A program made the translations under genes and the position numbers. Positions 44,608 to 53,050 of a stretch of DNA of 64,000 nucleotides are shown piece by piece. Under the pieces are notes generated by a model. The model searched no databases and was not told the origin of the DNA. It saw only the letters and a list, made by a program, of their open reading frames with translations. Each line of letters begins with the position of its first letter. Within the stretch, counting starts at the first letter, position 1. The stretch is from Candidatus Bathyarchaeota archaeon (GTDB taxonomy: Archaea; Thermoproteota; Bathyarchaeia; Bathyarchaeales; Bathycorpusculaceae). The stretch is from positions 1 through 64,000 of the forward strand of contig JAOZHU010000021.1 in the NCBI GenBank assembly GCA_026014705.1. The letters run 5' to 3'.

Positions 44608-46014
44608 TTGGTAAATAAGAAAGTACTCGGACTGATAGTTGTTGTAATTCTCGTTGCCGCTGTTGCAGTAGCAGCTTTGCAAATGAACCTGTTCCAACCC
44701 GCCCCCTCAGCTGAAGCTCGACCGATCAAAATAGGTTTGGTTGCTTGTTACAATAAGGCAGAAGGTCAGGACATGGACCGCGCAGCAAAATTGGCAGTTG
44801 AAGAAATCAACGCAGCCGGAGGTATTTATGTCTCTGAATGGCACACTAAAGTTCCAATCGAGTTAGTGGAAGTCAATACTGAAGATGACACACCTGCCAA
44901 AGCAGTGAGCCCTGTGACTCAAGCAGTAACTGAGACAGGCGTGGACTTGCTAATTGGAGGATACACCAGCGCAGGAACCCTCGCTAACCAAGTCGTAGCT
45001 ATAGAACACCGTGTTCCTTACATAATAACTGGCGCTTCTTCAAATCTTGTTACGCGGCGTGGACCTCAAGCGAACTATGGCGGTTTGCCTGAAGGGGACA
45101 CTCGGAGGATAGACGACGCAGAAGGAATGAGCTACATGTTCCATTATTGCACAACGACAGGTGACTACAGCAAGACGGTGGTTAATTTCTTTGCTGAAAA
45201 GATGAAGCCACTGCTTGATGATGAATTCGGATTTGCTGAGTCTAGAAAGTTGAGGCTAGCTATACTTTACCGTGATGACGCGTTCGGGAAAGGTGTTGTG
45301 TCAGATAGTAAATCGCTGATCCAGAGCAATAACTTGCCCATAGAGGTTGTCGCTGAAAGAGCTTACCCGACGACGGCCACTACTTTCCAGACTGATCTTA
45401 CAGCCGTTAAGGCCGCTAAGCCAGATGCAGTGTATGTGGTGGACTTCATCGCGAACACAGCGGAAATCATCAAAGAGGGACAAAGGGATGTTGGATTAAA
45501 TACTGTGTACATTGCTGTTGAATGCTGCGAAGACCCACAGTTCTACACGCTTTTAGGAAACTACGGCGACAAGCAACTGCTGGAGTCAAAATTTGCCCCG
45601 TATGCTGGACCACCATATTACTTGCCGATGATTACGACTTACGTTGCAAGCTATCAGCAAAAGTATAACACTCTTCCGGGAATGATGGGTGCAGACACAT
45701 ACGACGCCTTCTACATCGCTAAAGACGCGATTGAACGTGCAGGTTCGGTGGATAAAGCCAAAGTCAGAGATGCATTGGAATCGACCGCTATGGATCAGAT
45801 GCTGATAATGACACAAACGGGCAAGATACAGTTTAGCACTGGAACAAACTACCATGAGATTTCAGCAGTGACTTTCATTGAGCAGCTTGTGTGGAATGCA
45901 ACTCTTGGCGAATGCCGCTCGGTAATAGTGTATCCTGAAACTGCGCCAGTCGTTGGCACATTGAAGCAAGCAGACTTTGTCCTGCCTGAAGGTTACCAGC
46001 CGGGAAGCACATAA
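44608..46014 (+). CDS. livK: ABC transporter substrate-binding protein (Liv type)
   Basis: The 468-residue protein has an N-terminal membrane helix or signal (VLGLIVVVILVAAVAVAAL) and a periplasmic-binding-protein type I fold: IKIGLVACYNKAEGQDMDRA, VDLLIGGYTSAGTLAN, AKPDAVYVVDFIANTAEI, MGADTYDAFYIAKDAIERAG. It captures the ligand outside and hands it to LivHM. AAAGGAG precedes a TTG start. The ligand is probably a branched-chain or aromatic compound. Confidence 0.9.
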   Translation: MVNKKVLGLIVVVILVAAVAVAALQMNLFQPAPSAEARPIKIGLVACYNKAEGQDMDRAAKLAVEEINAAGGIYVSEWHTKVPIELVEVNTEDDTPAKAVSPVTQAVTETGVDLLIGGYTSAGTLANQVVAIEHRVPYIITGASSNLVTRRGPQANYGGLPEGDTRRIDDAEGMSYMFHYCTTTGDYSKTVVNFFAEKMKPLLDDEFGFAESRKLRLAILYRDDAFGKGVVSDSKSLIQSNNLPIEVVAERAYPTTATTFQTDLTAVKAAKPDAVYVVDFIANTAEIIKEGQRDVGLNTVYIAVECCEDPQFYTLLGNYGDKQLLESKFAPYAGPPYYLPMITTYVASYQQKYNTLPGMMGADTYDAFYIAKDAIERAGSVDKAKVRDALESTAMDQMLIMTQTGKIQFSTGTNYHEISAVTFIEQLVWNATLGECRSVIVYPETAPVVGTLKQADFVLPEGYQPGST

Positions 46015-46063
46015 TTTTCTCAACCAATATCCCCTTTCTTTCTTTTTGGCTGAATCTCGGATG

Positions 46064-46073
46064 TTTTAAATAG
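46064..46073 (+). promoter_or_regulatory. TATA box before livH
   Basis: TTTTAAATAG lies 33 bases before the livH ATG, so livH-livM-thioesterase can be transcribed separately from the genes before them. Confidence 0.55.
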
Positions 46074-46106
46074 TAAACATGAGCTAATAGGTGAGGTTGA
46101 ATCGGC

Positions 46107-46982
46107 ATGTTCACCCTTTCGGGAATAGTAGAAACGTTGCTGTGGGGAGTGGCTAACGGTTGCATCTACATACTTTTAGCCACAGGGTTAAACATAATTT
46201 TCGGAGTAATGAAACTCGTCAACTTTGCCCACGGTCAACTGCTGATGATTGGCGCTTACGTAGCTTTCGTTGCTTCGACCGCGCTTGGTTTGAACGCGTA
46301 TCTGGCAATCCTCGTTGCCATGGGCGCGGTTGCTGTGATTGGGATTGGGCTTGAACGTTTTACTTTCCGCAAAGTTCTCGGGACGGACAAGTTGAACGAA
46401 ATCTTCGTTAGCCTCGGATTAATCTACGTATTTGAGAACGCCGCGATTCTCTTGTGGGGAAATGACAGCCAACGGATTGTAAGTCCTTATGAATCGCTGC
46501 GGCTTTCACTTGGCGAAGTGGCGATAGGCTATGATCGCATATTCGGTGTGCTAATTGTAATTGCGATACTGATCGCGCTTTTCTTGCTGATGAAGAAAAC
46601 TAAGATTGGTTTGGCAATGAGGGCAACAAGCCAAAAAAGCGATACTTCAATGCTGATGGGGATAAACATCGAAAAAGTGTACATTTTCACGTTTGCTTTG
46701 GGCGCTGCTTTGGCAGGTGTTGCAGGGGCGCTTTACGGCATAATATTCCCTTTCAACCCGTACATTGGTGCGTTGCCTACCATCAAAGCGTTTGCCATTA
46801 TCATCTTGGGTGGGTTAGGAAGTATACCTGGCGCTGTAGTTGGCGGTTTGCTTTATGGCATAGCTGAGAATACGGCGGTCTATTTTCTAGGCGGCATATG
46901 GCAAGACGCTATCGCGTTTGCGTTGCTTATAGCTGTGCTTGTGCTTAGACCAACTGGGCTTTTCGGTGAAAAGGGTGAGTGA
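46107..46982 (+). CDS. livH: ABC transporter permease (LivH type)
   Basis: The 291-residue integral membrane protein has about eight helices. Its family start is GVANGCIYILLATGLNIIFG with MKLVNFAHGQLLMIGAYVA. The coupling loop is near AMRATSQKSDTSMLMGIN. It forms the channel with LivM. Confidence 0.93.
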   Translation: MFTLSGIVETLLWGVANGCIYILLATGLNIIFGVMKLVNFAHGQLLMIGAYVAFVASTALGLNAYLAILVAMGAVAVIGIGLERFTFRKVLGTDKLNEIFVSLGLIYVFENAAILLWGNDSQRIVSPYESLRLSLGEVAIGYDRIFGVLIVIAILIALFLLMKKTKIGLAMRATSQKSDTSMLMGINIEKVYIFTFALGAALAGVAGALYGIIFPFNPYIGALPTIKAFAIIILGGLGSIPGAVVGGLLYGIAENTAVYFLGGIWQDAIAFALLIAVLVLRPTGLFGEKGE

Positions 46983-46983
46983 G

Positions 46984-48045
46984 ATGGTGCTGGCGATAAA
47001 AGAATCGATCGCGAACACGTTTGGTTTTGTCAAGAATGAAGTTGTGGGTTTCTCGCGTTCTCGAATGTTTTACTATGTTTTGGCTGCTTTGGCGATTGCA
47101 GCCGTTGTTCCGTTGTTTACAAGCAGTTATGTTCTTAGTGAAGTGTTGACGCCTATGGTTATCTTTACGATTTACGCTTCAAGCTGGAACTTGTTGGCTT
47201 CTTCGGGGCAAGGTTCGCTGGGGCATGCTGCTTTTTTGGGCATTGGTGGCTTCGCTTCAGCGTTGCTTGTCATTAAACTTGGGATACCGCCGATAATCGG
47301 GCTATTCGTTGGCAGCGTGTTTTCTGCAGTGATAGGTTTGCTTATTGGTCTTACATGCGTTAGACTCAAAGCTTGGTTCTTAGGGATGGTAACGTTCGGT
47401 TTTTCTGTAATCGCTGTGACAATTATCAGCCAATTTGACGCGGTCACTGGTGGAATCATGGGGTTCCGAACTCCACTCATCGTTGAACGTGGGCTTCCCT
47501 TCTACTATTTGACCTTTGTTTTTGCGGTGATTTCCGTTTTTGCTATACATCTCATTATGAGGTCCAAGTTGGGTTTGGCTTTCCGCGCTATTCATGGGAA
47601 TGAACTTGAAGCCAAAATGAACGGTGTCAATACCGCAAAGTATAGGTTGATAGCCTTCGTTCTCAGCACTTTTTTCGCGGGTTTAGCAGGGGGTCTTTAC
47701 GCTCAGTCCATACAGTACATTCAAATCTCAATTTTTGAGCCGTACTATTCGTTCCTGCCTCTTATGATCTGCGTCATCGGCGGGTTAGGCACGTTGGAGG
47801 GACCGATAATTGGGTCGGTGATTATTGTGGCTATTGACAGGTACTTGCCGGGAATTGACTCTGCTTTGCAGTTTTTGAAGCCGTTATTTCCAAACGTAAG
47901 CTTTGTTGGACCGCCTCTTCGGATGCTGTTTTTAGGGTTGTTTCTGATTGTGATTGTTGTTTTTGCCCCTAAAGGCTTAACGGCTTTTATTCGCCGCGCG
48001 TACGCTTATTTTCGAGGAAAGCTTGTGACGGTGAAGGAACAATGA
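46984..48045 (+). CDS. livM: ABC transporter permease (LivM type)
   Basis: The 353-residue membrane protein has VIFTIYASSWNLLASSGQGS, LGHAAFLGIGGFASALLVIK and FRAIHGNELEAKMNGVNTAK. I start at the ATG one base after the livH stop; an upstream in-frame extension only overlaps livH. It carries about 30 extra basic residues before the first helix. Confidence 0.92.
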   Translation: MVLAIKESIANTFGFVKNEVVGFSRSRMFYYVLAALAIAAVVPLFTSSYVLSEVLTPMVIFTIYASSWNLLASSGQGSLGHAAFLGIGGFASALLVIKLGIPPIIGLFVGSVFSAVIGLLIGLTCVRLKAWFLGMVTFGFSVIAVTIISQFDAVTGGIMGFRTPLIVERGLPFYYLTFVFAVISVFAIHLIMRSKLGLAFRAIHGNELEAKMNGVNTAKYRLIAFVLSTFFAGLAGGLYAQSIQYIQISIFEPYYSFLPLMICVIGGLGTLEGPIIGSVIIVAIDRYLPGIDSALQFLKPLFPNVSFVGPPLRMLFLGLFLIVIVVFAPKGLTAFIRRAYAYFRGKLVTVKEQ

Positions 48046-48416
48046 ATCGGCAAGATTGTTTTAGAGAGCTTTTGGGCATTAAGGTTCTTGAAGTGAAAGA
48101 AGGCTACTCGAGAGTTTCCCTTAAAGTCGCGAGAGAGCATACAAACTTCTTAGGTGCTACGCATGGCGGCGCAATTTTCACCTTGGCTGACTGTGCGTTT
48201 GCGGAAGCCGTGAATTTTGGAGACACGCGGGCGATGGCGGTTCAGGTGAGCATAAATTTTCTTAGACCCAGTTCAGAAGGTGATGTGCTGATGGCTGAGG
48301 CGTCTAAAGTTTCGGAGGGCAAAACTTTTGCGCTTTACAATATTACTATTAGCCGCGAAGGCAAGTTGGTGGCTTTGTTTTCAGGGTTGGCGTATAAGCT
48401 GCCTGCTGAAAAGTAG
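48042..48416 (+). CDS. PaaI-type hotdog-fold thioesterase
   Basis: The 124-residue hotdog enzyme has NFLGATHGGAIFTLADCAFA, the HGG motif and catalytic acidic residue of PaaI-like thioesterases. These hydrolyse aryl-CoA esters and free CoA. Its ATG overlaps the livM stop (ATGA), tying it to the aryl-acid operon. Substrate is inferred from context. Confidence 0.9.
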   Translation: MNRQDCFRELLGIKVLEVKEGYSRVSLKVAREHTNFLGATHGGAIFTLADCAFAEAVNFGDTRAMAVQVSINFLRPSSEGDVLMAEASKVSEGKTFALYNITISREGKLVALFSGLAYKLPAEK

Positions 48417-48488
48417 CGTTTGCAGATATCGGGTTTCTCTGATAGCCTTTTTGAGTGAGCTTTTTTGTAAATTGGGTATTCTGGATAG

Positions 48489-48498
48489 TTTTAAATAG
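48489..48498 (+). promoter_or_regulatory. TATA box of a decayed HEAT-repeat gene
   Basis: TTTTAAATAG, 35 bases before the ATG at 48533; a retained promoter in front of a broken gene. Confidence 0.4.
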
Positions 48499-48532
48499 CG
48501 TGGGATTGCAAAATGGACGGGATGGTTGTCGG

Positions 48533-48753
48533 ATGGAAAGTGAATTGTTGCAGAAGATTGCAGTTGAGACTTTGTCAAAAGAGGAGTGTGTCTGAAAGTT
48601 GAACGTGATTTTAATTTGCTGTCGACACTAGTCACGGGGTTGTCGTCGCCGAAAGCTGCAATACGCTACGGCTGTGCCAAGATATTAATGGATCTAAGCG
48701 CTGAATACTCCGAGGAACTGTACCCGTATATGGATGAAATTGTGGCGCTCTAG
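48533..48753 (+). pseudogene. Frameshifted, truncated HEAT-repeat protein
   Basis: The frame from ATG 48533 reads MESELLQKIAVETLSKEECV and stops at TGA. The next frame continues the same protein (LKVERDFNLLSTLVTGLSS, PKAAIRYGCAKILMDLSAEY, SEELYPYMDEIVAL) until TAG at 48753. Joined, they match the N-terminus of archaeal HEAT-repeat proteins as I remember them, which run on for more repeats. One frameshift near 48590 and loss of the rest make it a pseudogene. Confidence 0.65.
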
Positions 48754-48872
48754 TCCGCCACTTTTGCGCTTTTTGGGCTAACTCCTTTTGGCTCGCAGAG
48801 CACTCAATGGGTCCCGTAATCTGTGTTTCAAATAGCATTGAAAAAATTTCTGTAACATAGAATTCTTTTTCG

Positions 48873-48923
48873 GAAAGGAGGTGTTTCAGTTTTTGGAACG
48901 GTTGTTTCAAAGTGTCCCTTAAG
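48873..48923 (+). promoter_or_regulatory. Palindromic operator-like site 1 with GTGTCCCTTAAG
   Basis: TGGAACGGTTGTTTCA (48894-48909) is followed after 2 bases by GTGTCCCTTAAG. A further GTTTCA lies 21 bp upstream (48883-48888). The same arrangement recurs before the genes at 49369 and 51724. No clear TATA box is present. Confidence 0.65.
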
Positions 48924-48962
48924 CTTCTCGTTGTGCATGTGCTTTTGCAGGTGGTGATCGAA

Positions 48963-49196
48963 GTGAAAAAAATGATTTGCATGATCGCAATCGCTGCAAT
49001 GCTAGCCATGACCGTGTTCTGCGCAACAGCATCCGCCAAGAATGCCCTTGGACCAGCACCCAATTCAGGCGATGGCATCCCAGACGGCAGTGGGTTTGAT
49101 GAGCCTAACGGACCTAATGCAGACGGTTATGGCGTTGGACCAGTCGGACCAGCACCTAATTCTGGTGATTGTATCCCAGATGGTAGTGGGTTTTGA
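48963..49196 (+). CDS. Small secreted protein with two GPAPNSGD repeats
   Basis: The 77-residue product starts at GTG after GGTGGTGATC. It has a signal peptide (MICMIAIAAMLAMTVFCATA, cut near ASA). The mature part is about 50 residues: GPAPNSGDGIPDGSGF, a Gly/Asn/Pro linker, then GPAPNSGDCIPDGSGF. No function is known to me. It shares its upstream operator with two neighbouring secreted-protein genes. Confidence 0.75.
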   Translation: MKKMICMIAIAAMLAMTVFCATASAKNALGPAPNSGDGIPDGSGFDEPNGPNADGYGVGPVGPAPNSGDCIPDGSGF

Positions 49197-49303
49197 TTAA
49201 AATGGGAAAATCTGCCACTACCTTTTTCACTCCTTTTTTTTCATTTACTAGCTAATTGTTCCCCAAGTTTGGATAAGCTAGTGGGATTGGGTATTTTGAG
49301 TTT

Positions 49304-49332
49304 TGAAACGCTCGTTTCACAGTGTCCCTTAA
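49304..49332 (+). promoter_or_regulatory. Palindromic operator-like site 2
   Basis: TGAAACGCTCGTTTCA (49304-49319) is a perfect palindrome with 7-bp arms. GTGTCCCTTAAG follows after 2 bases. The next gene starts at 49369. Confidence 0.7.
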
Positions 49333-49368
49333 GTGGCTGCTTGAAATATACCATATGTGTGGAATTAG

Positions 49369-50601
49369 ATGATTAACAAAAGACGAATCTTGGCGTTTGC
49401 CGTTCTGACGACAATCTTGGTTTTGGTGACGCCAGTTTCTGCGATATTCGCTGCGCAGGGTTCAGCCTCAACTAGTAATGTGGCTGAACAGTTGGTTCGA
49501 CTTGCCAACAACGCAGGACAGCAAGTTAAGAATTTGATTGACACAGTTTATGCAAACGAGACAGCTATAGAAAAAATCACTGAAGTTGAACTCCTTGATG
49601 AGTTGGAAGCAAACGTCACATCATATAATCAAGGGATAGTCACACTTGCCAAAGCTCAAAGTGCACTTGACCTTTTAGATTATAAGGGAGCAATTGGAAA
49701 TGCAACTGAAGGTTTGGGTGTTTTTAGAGAAGTTTTCCAGTCAATTCACACTATCTTGAAAGAGGCGGGTCTTCAGATGGGTCAGTTAGTTGATGCTTAT
49801 GGTTTGCTTGAAGCTTATAGTAGAGCAATTGAAAGAATAGAGCAGCTGAGAGAACTTCTGCCTGAAGAAGCTACGGAGCACAAGAGTCTTCTTGACCAAG
49901 CTGAGGCGCTGTTGGATATAGATGCTGCACGCGAGTTGCTTCTTGAAGGCAAAGTCTCCGAGGTCACGAGTGCACTGTCTGAGGCAAATCAGTTGATCTC
50001 TCAGGTTTATCAGTATTTAAAACATCAAGCTGAGGAATCCAACAATTACAGAGTCGCAGGATACTTGCAGGAAATGGAGCAAGCCAAAGAAACAATACGT
50101 GAGAGGTTCAGATACGCAAAAGGACAAGGAATAGATGTGGAGGCAATTTTGAAAGCACTCGGTTATCAAACTGAAACAGCTTTCATGAATGCCCTTGAAA
50201 ACATGATCAAAACGGCACAGGGCAAAACTGGAGACATTGCCTCTGTAATTCAGGACCTTGAAGCGTTAGGTCAAATGGTTCGGCAGATGAATCAGACGCT
50301 TACGCAAGAAACCCATCGCTATCAAGAGCAGCATGGGGAGGGTGGAAGCGGCAATGGGGCTGGCGAAGGAACTGACAGTTCTGGCTCAGGAAGCGGTTCA
50401 GGAACAGGAACTTCTGGATCTGGCTCAGGCGAAGGTTCACAAGGCTCTGGAGCATCAAGTTCGGGAACGAGTGGTTCTGGAACGGGAAGCGGTAATAGCA
50501 GCTCAGGTTTTGGAAGCGAAACAGGTTCGAGCGGCAAAGGTACAAGCTCGAGTTCAAGCTCTGGTTCAAGTGGTTCAGGCTCTGGAAGCGGCGGAAAATA
50601 A
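49369..50601 (+). CDS. Secreted helical protein with Ser/Gly-rich tail
   Basis: The 410-residue protein has a signal peptide (ILAFAVLTTILVLVTPVSA). A helical region follows over about 30-325 with coiled-coil stretches (LLEAYSRAIERIEQLRELLP; YLQEMEQAKETIRERFRYAK). A tail of about 85 residues is almost only Ser, Gly, Thr and Glu and looks like a flexible or glycosylated cell-surface linker. It has no hydrophobic anchor at the C-terminus. I do not recognise the family. Confidence 0.75.
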   Translation: MINKRRILAFAVLTTILVLVTPVSAIFAAQGSASTSNVAEQLVRLANNAGQQVKNLIDTVYANETAIEKITEVELLDELEANVTSYNQGIVTLAKAQSALDLLDYKGAIGNATEGLGVFREVFQSIHTILKEAGLQMGQLVDAYGLLEAYSRAIERIEQLRELLPEEATEHKSLLDQAEALLDIDAARELLLEGKVSEVTSALSEANQLISQVYQYLKHQAEESNNYRVAGYLQEMEQAKETIRERFRYAKGQGIDVEAILKALGYQTETAFMNALENMIKTAQGKTGDIASVIQDLEALGQMVRQMNQTLTQETHRYQEQHGEGGSGNGAGEGTDSSGSGSGSGTGTSGSGSGEGSQGSGASSSGTSGSGTGSGNSSSGFGSETGSSGKGTSSSSSSGSSGSGSGSGGK

Positions 50602-50630
50602 TCAGCAAGGCAAAAGCTTCTCAGCTTTTT

Positions 50631-51521
50631 CTATTTTTTAAGTTCCACTTGGTTCTCTAGCCCAACTTTTTTCACTTCAACTATCTCCAAGCGTTCAAGT
50701 CTTCTGACTAGGCGCCAGAGGCTAGTTCGTGGCATATCTGGAAATTGTTCCCTGAGTTCAGCTTCGAAGGCTTTGCCGCCTTTCTCTTTTATATAGCGGA
50801 TGACTTCTTGGTCTTCTTTTCCTAGCTGAGGGTTATTCTTCAGAATTTTATTAAGACTAGGTCCTTTTCTCTTTCTATACAGGAGAAAAGCAGTAATGGT
50901 TGCTGCACTGGCTATTATGGCTGCTGCAGCAACGTACACGATTGGAAATCCTGTGGGTGGATTTGAATCGTCTTTCTGATATGGAAAGTCATCTGGTGTA
51001 AGCAGCGGCAGAACGTAGCTTATTTCCCATATACCTGGGCTTAGAGTCATGGTGATTGTGTTGTCTTTGGTTTCTATGGATAGGGGGCTTCCGCTCAAGT
51101 ATATTACAGTGGAGTTTAGCGGCAGATTAACTGTGAGAGTGTATGAGCAGTTAGTGATTAATGACCATACTTCTGCCTCTTTGGTTGTTAAAGCCATAGT
51201 GTCATACTCTATCAAGAGACTCCTTGCGCCAAGGACGTATGCAGTCAAGTTGCTTGCGACTAAGTTGTAGTCTACTGCGGTGTTGTTTTCGTCAAGCAAT
51301 AACAGATTCTGGGGTGATTCCGACAAAAGGGGTAAAGTTATCTCTGCTGTCCATGGCTCAAGCGTTAGCTGTTGTTTGCAGTGGGCTAATCCGTCTCGGT
51401 ACAGCGTAAGCGTTGTTGATAGCACTTGGAACGTTGCTTGCCCACAAATAAAGGCAGAATTCGCCATAAGCATGAGGAAACAAACTAATAGAAAGATGGC
51501 TGTTATATTGAGGATTTTCAT
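50631..51521 (-). CDS. Membrane-anchored winged-helix regulator
   Basis: The 296-residue protein has a signal helix (1-27), an outside beta-rich domain (28-190), one membrane helix (about 193-214) and a cytoplasmic winged helix (225-296: LGKEDQEVIRYIKEKGGKAF, then TSLWRLVRRLERLEIVEVKK). Proteins of this topology are common in archaea as one-step sensors that pass an outside signal to DNA. It is encoded in the middle of, and opposite to, three secreted-protein genes with a shared operator, so it is a good candidate for their regulator. Confidence 0.8.
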   Translation of the reverse strand: MKILNITAIFLLVCFLMLMANSAFICGQATFQVLSTTLTLYRDGLAHCKQQLTLEPWTAEITLPLLSESPQNLLLLDENNTAVDYNLVASNLTAYVLGARSLLIEYDTMALTTKEAEVWSLITNCSYTLTVNLPLNSTVIYLSGSPLSIETKDNTITMTLSPGIWEISYVLPLLTPDDFPYQKDDSNPPTGFPIVYVAAAAIIASAATITAFLLYRKRKGPSLNKILKNNPQLGKEDQEVIRYIKEKGGKAFEAELREQFPDMPRTSLWRLVRRLERLEIVEVKKVGLENQVELKK

Positions 51522-51626
51522 AGTCTTCTTTTACTAAGTTTGTTGGTGCTATTAATTTTTCTGCAGCCGTAATCTCTTTGGTGTATTCATTTTGACAAAT
51601 TCAAAATTATGTGGAGGATATTTGGG

Positions 51627-51674
51627 TGAAACTGTCGTTTCAATTTTTGGAATGATTTTTCCGGCGTGTCCCTG
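51627..51674 (+). promoter_or_regulatory. Palindromic operator-like site 3 (double)
   Basis: TGAAACTGTCGTTTCA (51627-51642) is a palindrome with 6-bp arms. A weaker copy, TGGAATGATTTTTCCG, begins 21 bp later and is followed after 2 bases by GTGTCCCT. The 40 bases match site 1 closely. The next gene starts at 51724. Confidence 0.65.
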
Positions 51675-51723
51675 AAATTAGGCTGTTTACACTAGTTTTG
51701 CAGGGATTTGGAGGTGAAATAGA

Positions 51724-52149
51724 ATGAATAAACCTGTAAAATTGGTTGTTGTCTCCCTGTTAGTTTGCATGGTGGCTATTTCTGTTGGTTCGGCGGCAGC
51801 CCTGAATGGATATCAAAATGGAGATTTAGATCGAGTGCAGCTCAGAGAGCAGCTGCAAGATGGAAGTTGCTGTGAAACTGAAGTAGTAGCTGAGCAGCAG
51901 CGAGAAATGACGCAACAGCAGACACGAGAGCAACTGCAAGAGCAGCTACAGGAGCGATTGCAGGACGGAAGCTGCGGAGAAACCCAAACACGTACTGAAC
52001 CTACACAAGAACAAACCCGAGAACAGCTGCAAGAGCACTTCCGAGATCAATTTAGAGAACGAAGCGGCGGTGAAACTGAAAAATTAGAAGAACCAGTTCA
52101 AGAGAGAAGCCAGCTAAGAGAGCAGGTCAGATATGGCAGATCGGAATAA
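51724..52149 (+). CDS. Secreted Gln/Glu/Arg-rich repeat protein
   Basis: The 141-residue protein has a signal peptide (LVVVSLLVCMVAISVGSAAA). The mature part consists of imperfect repeats built on REQLQ and RLQDGSCGET, with single or paired cysteines in each unit. It is very polar and probably helical. GGAGG precedes the ATG. Function unknown. Confidence 0.7.
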   Translation: MNKPVKLVVVSLLVCMVAISVGSAAALNGYQNGDLDRVQLREQLQDGSCCETEVVAEQQREMTQQQTREQLQEQLQERLQDGSCGETQTRTEPTQEQTREQLQEHFRDQFRERSGGETEKLEEPVQERSQLREQVRYGRSE

Positions 52150-52297
52150 ACCTGCTAATTGGACGTGAGCTGGGTAGGCTTAAGAGCTAATGCCGCCGTA
52201 CCTGCCTTTCTTTTTCTATAACGCGTGTGATTTTAGTTCGGGTTATTTTTTTCATATTACCGAAATGCATTAGAGTGTTCTGTTGCTACAATTGAAG

Positions 52298-52693
52298 ATG
52301 GAAGCCATGGAATCTGGCAAGAAAGATGAGCAGGAGATTTTGGCTAGAATCCGCACCTTGTTAGCTTTAGAAAGGAACTATTTGGCCGAAGAAAGAACGG
52401 AACTCGCTAAATTTAGAACGGGCTTATCACTCGCTGTAATCGGTCCATCGGCAAGCGCATTTTTGATTTACATATTTTCAGTTTTTCCAATTGTGGAAAG
52501 GACACTGTTCGATTTGATTAACATTGTGTTCTTCTCAATCGTCACCGTTGCGGGATTATGGCTGTGCCTCAGCGCCCAAAGGCGACTCAATAAGATAAAA
52601 CAAAAGAAAAAATCGCTAAGACTCAAAGAATCAGAAATAGTAAAGAGCAGCAAAGCTACAAAGGATCTCTTGGGCGACTATCTAAATTCCTAA
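52298..52693 (+). CDS. DUF202-like small membrane protein
   Basis: The protein carries the DUF202 start pattern RTLLALERNYLAEERTELAK followed by FRTGLSLAVIG, and two membrane helices (about residues 50-70 and 75-95), then a basic helical tail (RLNKIKQKKKSLRLKE). I start at ATG 52298; a TTG five codons earlier is possible. Its role is unknown. It is the last gene before the integrated element. Confidence 0.75.
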   Translation: MEAMESGKKDEQEILARIRTLLALERNYLAEERTELAKFRTGLSLAVIGPSASAFLIYIFSVFPIVERTLFDLINIVFFSIVTVAGLWLCLSAQRRLNKIKQKKKSLRLKESEIVKSSKATKDLLGDYLNS

Positions 52694-52861
52694 GGCGCAA
52701 GGCGAAACAGCTCTCGGCATGCTAAATGTCACCAAGCAACAAAAAGCAGATAGAACATTCACAATCACCCACGTTGCTACGCGCTGGTTTTCAGTTAATC
52801 TAAAGAAAGCAATTTATTCAGAAAGAGAAGTTACATGATAAGAATAGTACCTCGGGTATTT

Positions 52862-52883
52862 GTGGTGGGGCCGCTGGGATTTG
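52862..52883. repeat. Left attachment-site copy (tRNA-Pro 3' end)
   Basis: GTGGTGGGGCCGCTGGGATT plus TG is identical to 57184-57205, the 3' end of the tRNA-Pro gene including CCA, acceptor strand and half of the T arm. No 5' half of a tRNA is present here, so it is a fragment left by site-specific integration. Confidence 0.75.
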
Positions 52884-52887
52884 CTCC

Positions 52888-52927
52888 CGGCGGTCAGTGG
52901 CGACATCTCCCGCCGCCTCTTTTTTTT
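52888..52927 (+). terminator. Hairpin with T-run inside left boundary
   Basis: CGGCGG (52888-52893) pairs with CCGCCG (52910-52915), followed by CCTC and an eight-T run. It would stop transcription entering the element from the left. Confidence 0.5.
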
Positions 52928-53050
52928 GAGTTGTTAAGGCTCTGCTTTCGGTTATCTGCGTTTTGATAATGTTGAAAAAGCAATTATGACTTAAATCTCG
53001 ATGAATATATTAACGAAGACAGCTTTGAAGGTTAAAGAGGCTTAAAATGA

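Larger units (their letters stand above)
52694..53050. other. Intergenic region with left element boundary
   Basis: It contains the 22-bp tRNA-derived repeat (52862-52883), a hairpin with T-run (52888-52927) and the TATA box of the TIR-like gene (AATATATTAA, 53004-53013). No gene is convincing. Confidence 0.5.

Noticed and set aside
52862-52940. The tRNA-like segment read as a second complete tRNA
   Set aside because: Only the 3' acceptor strand and part of the T arm are present; no matching 5' acceptor strand or anticodon arm can be found.
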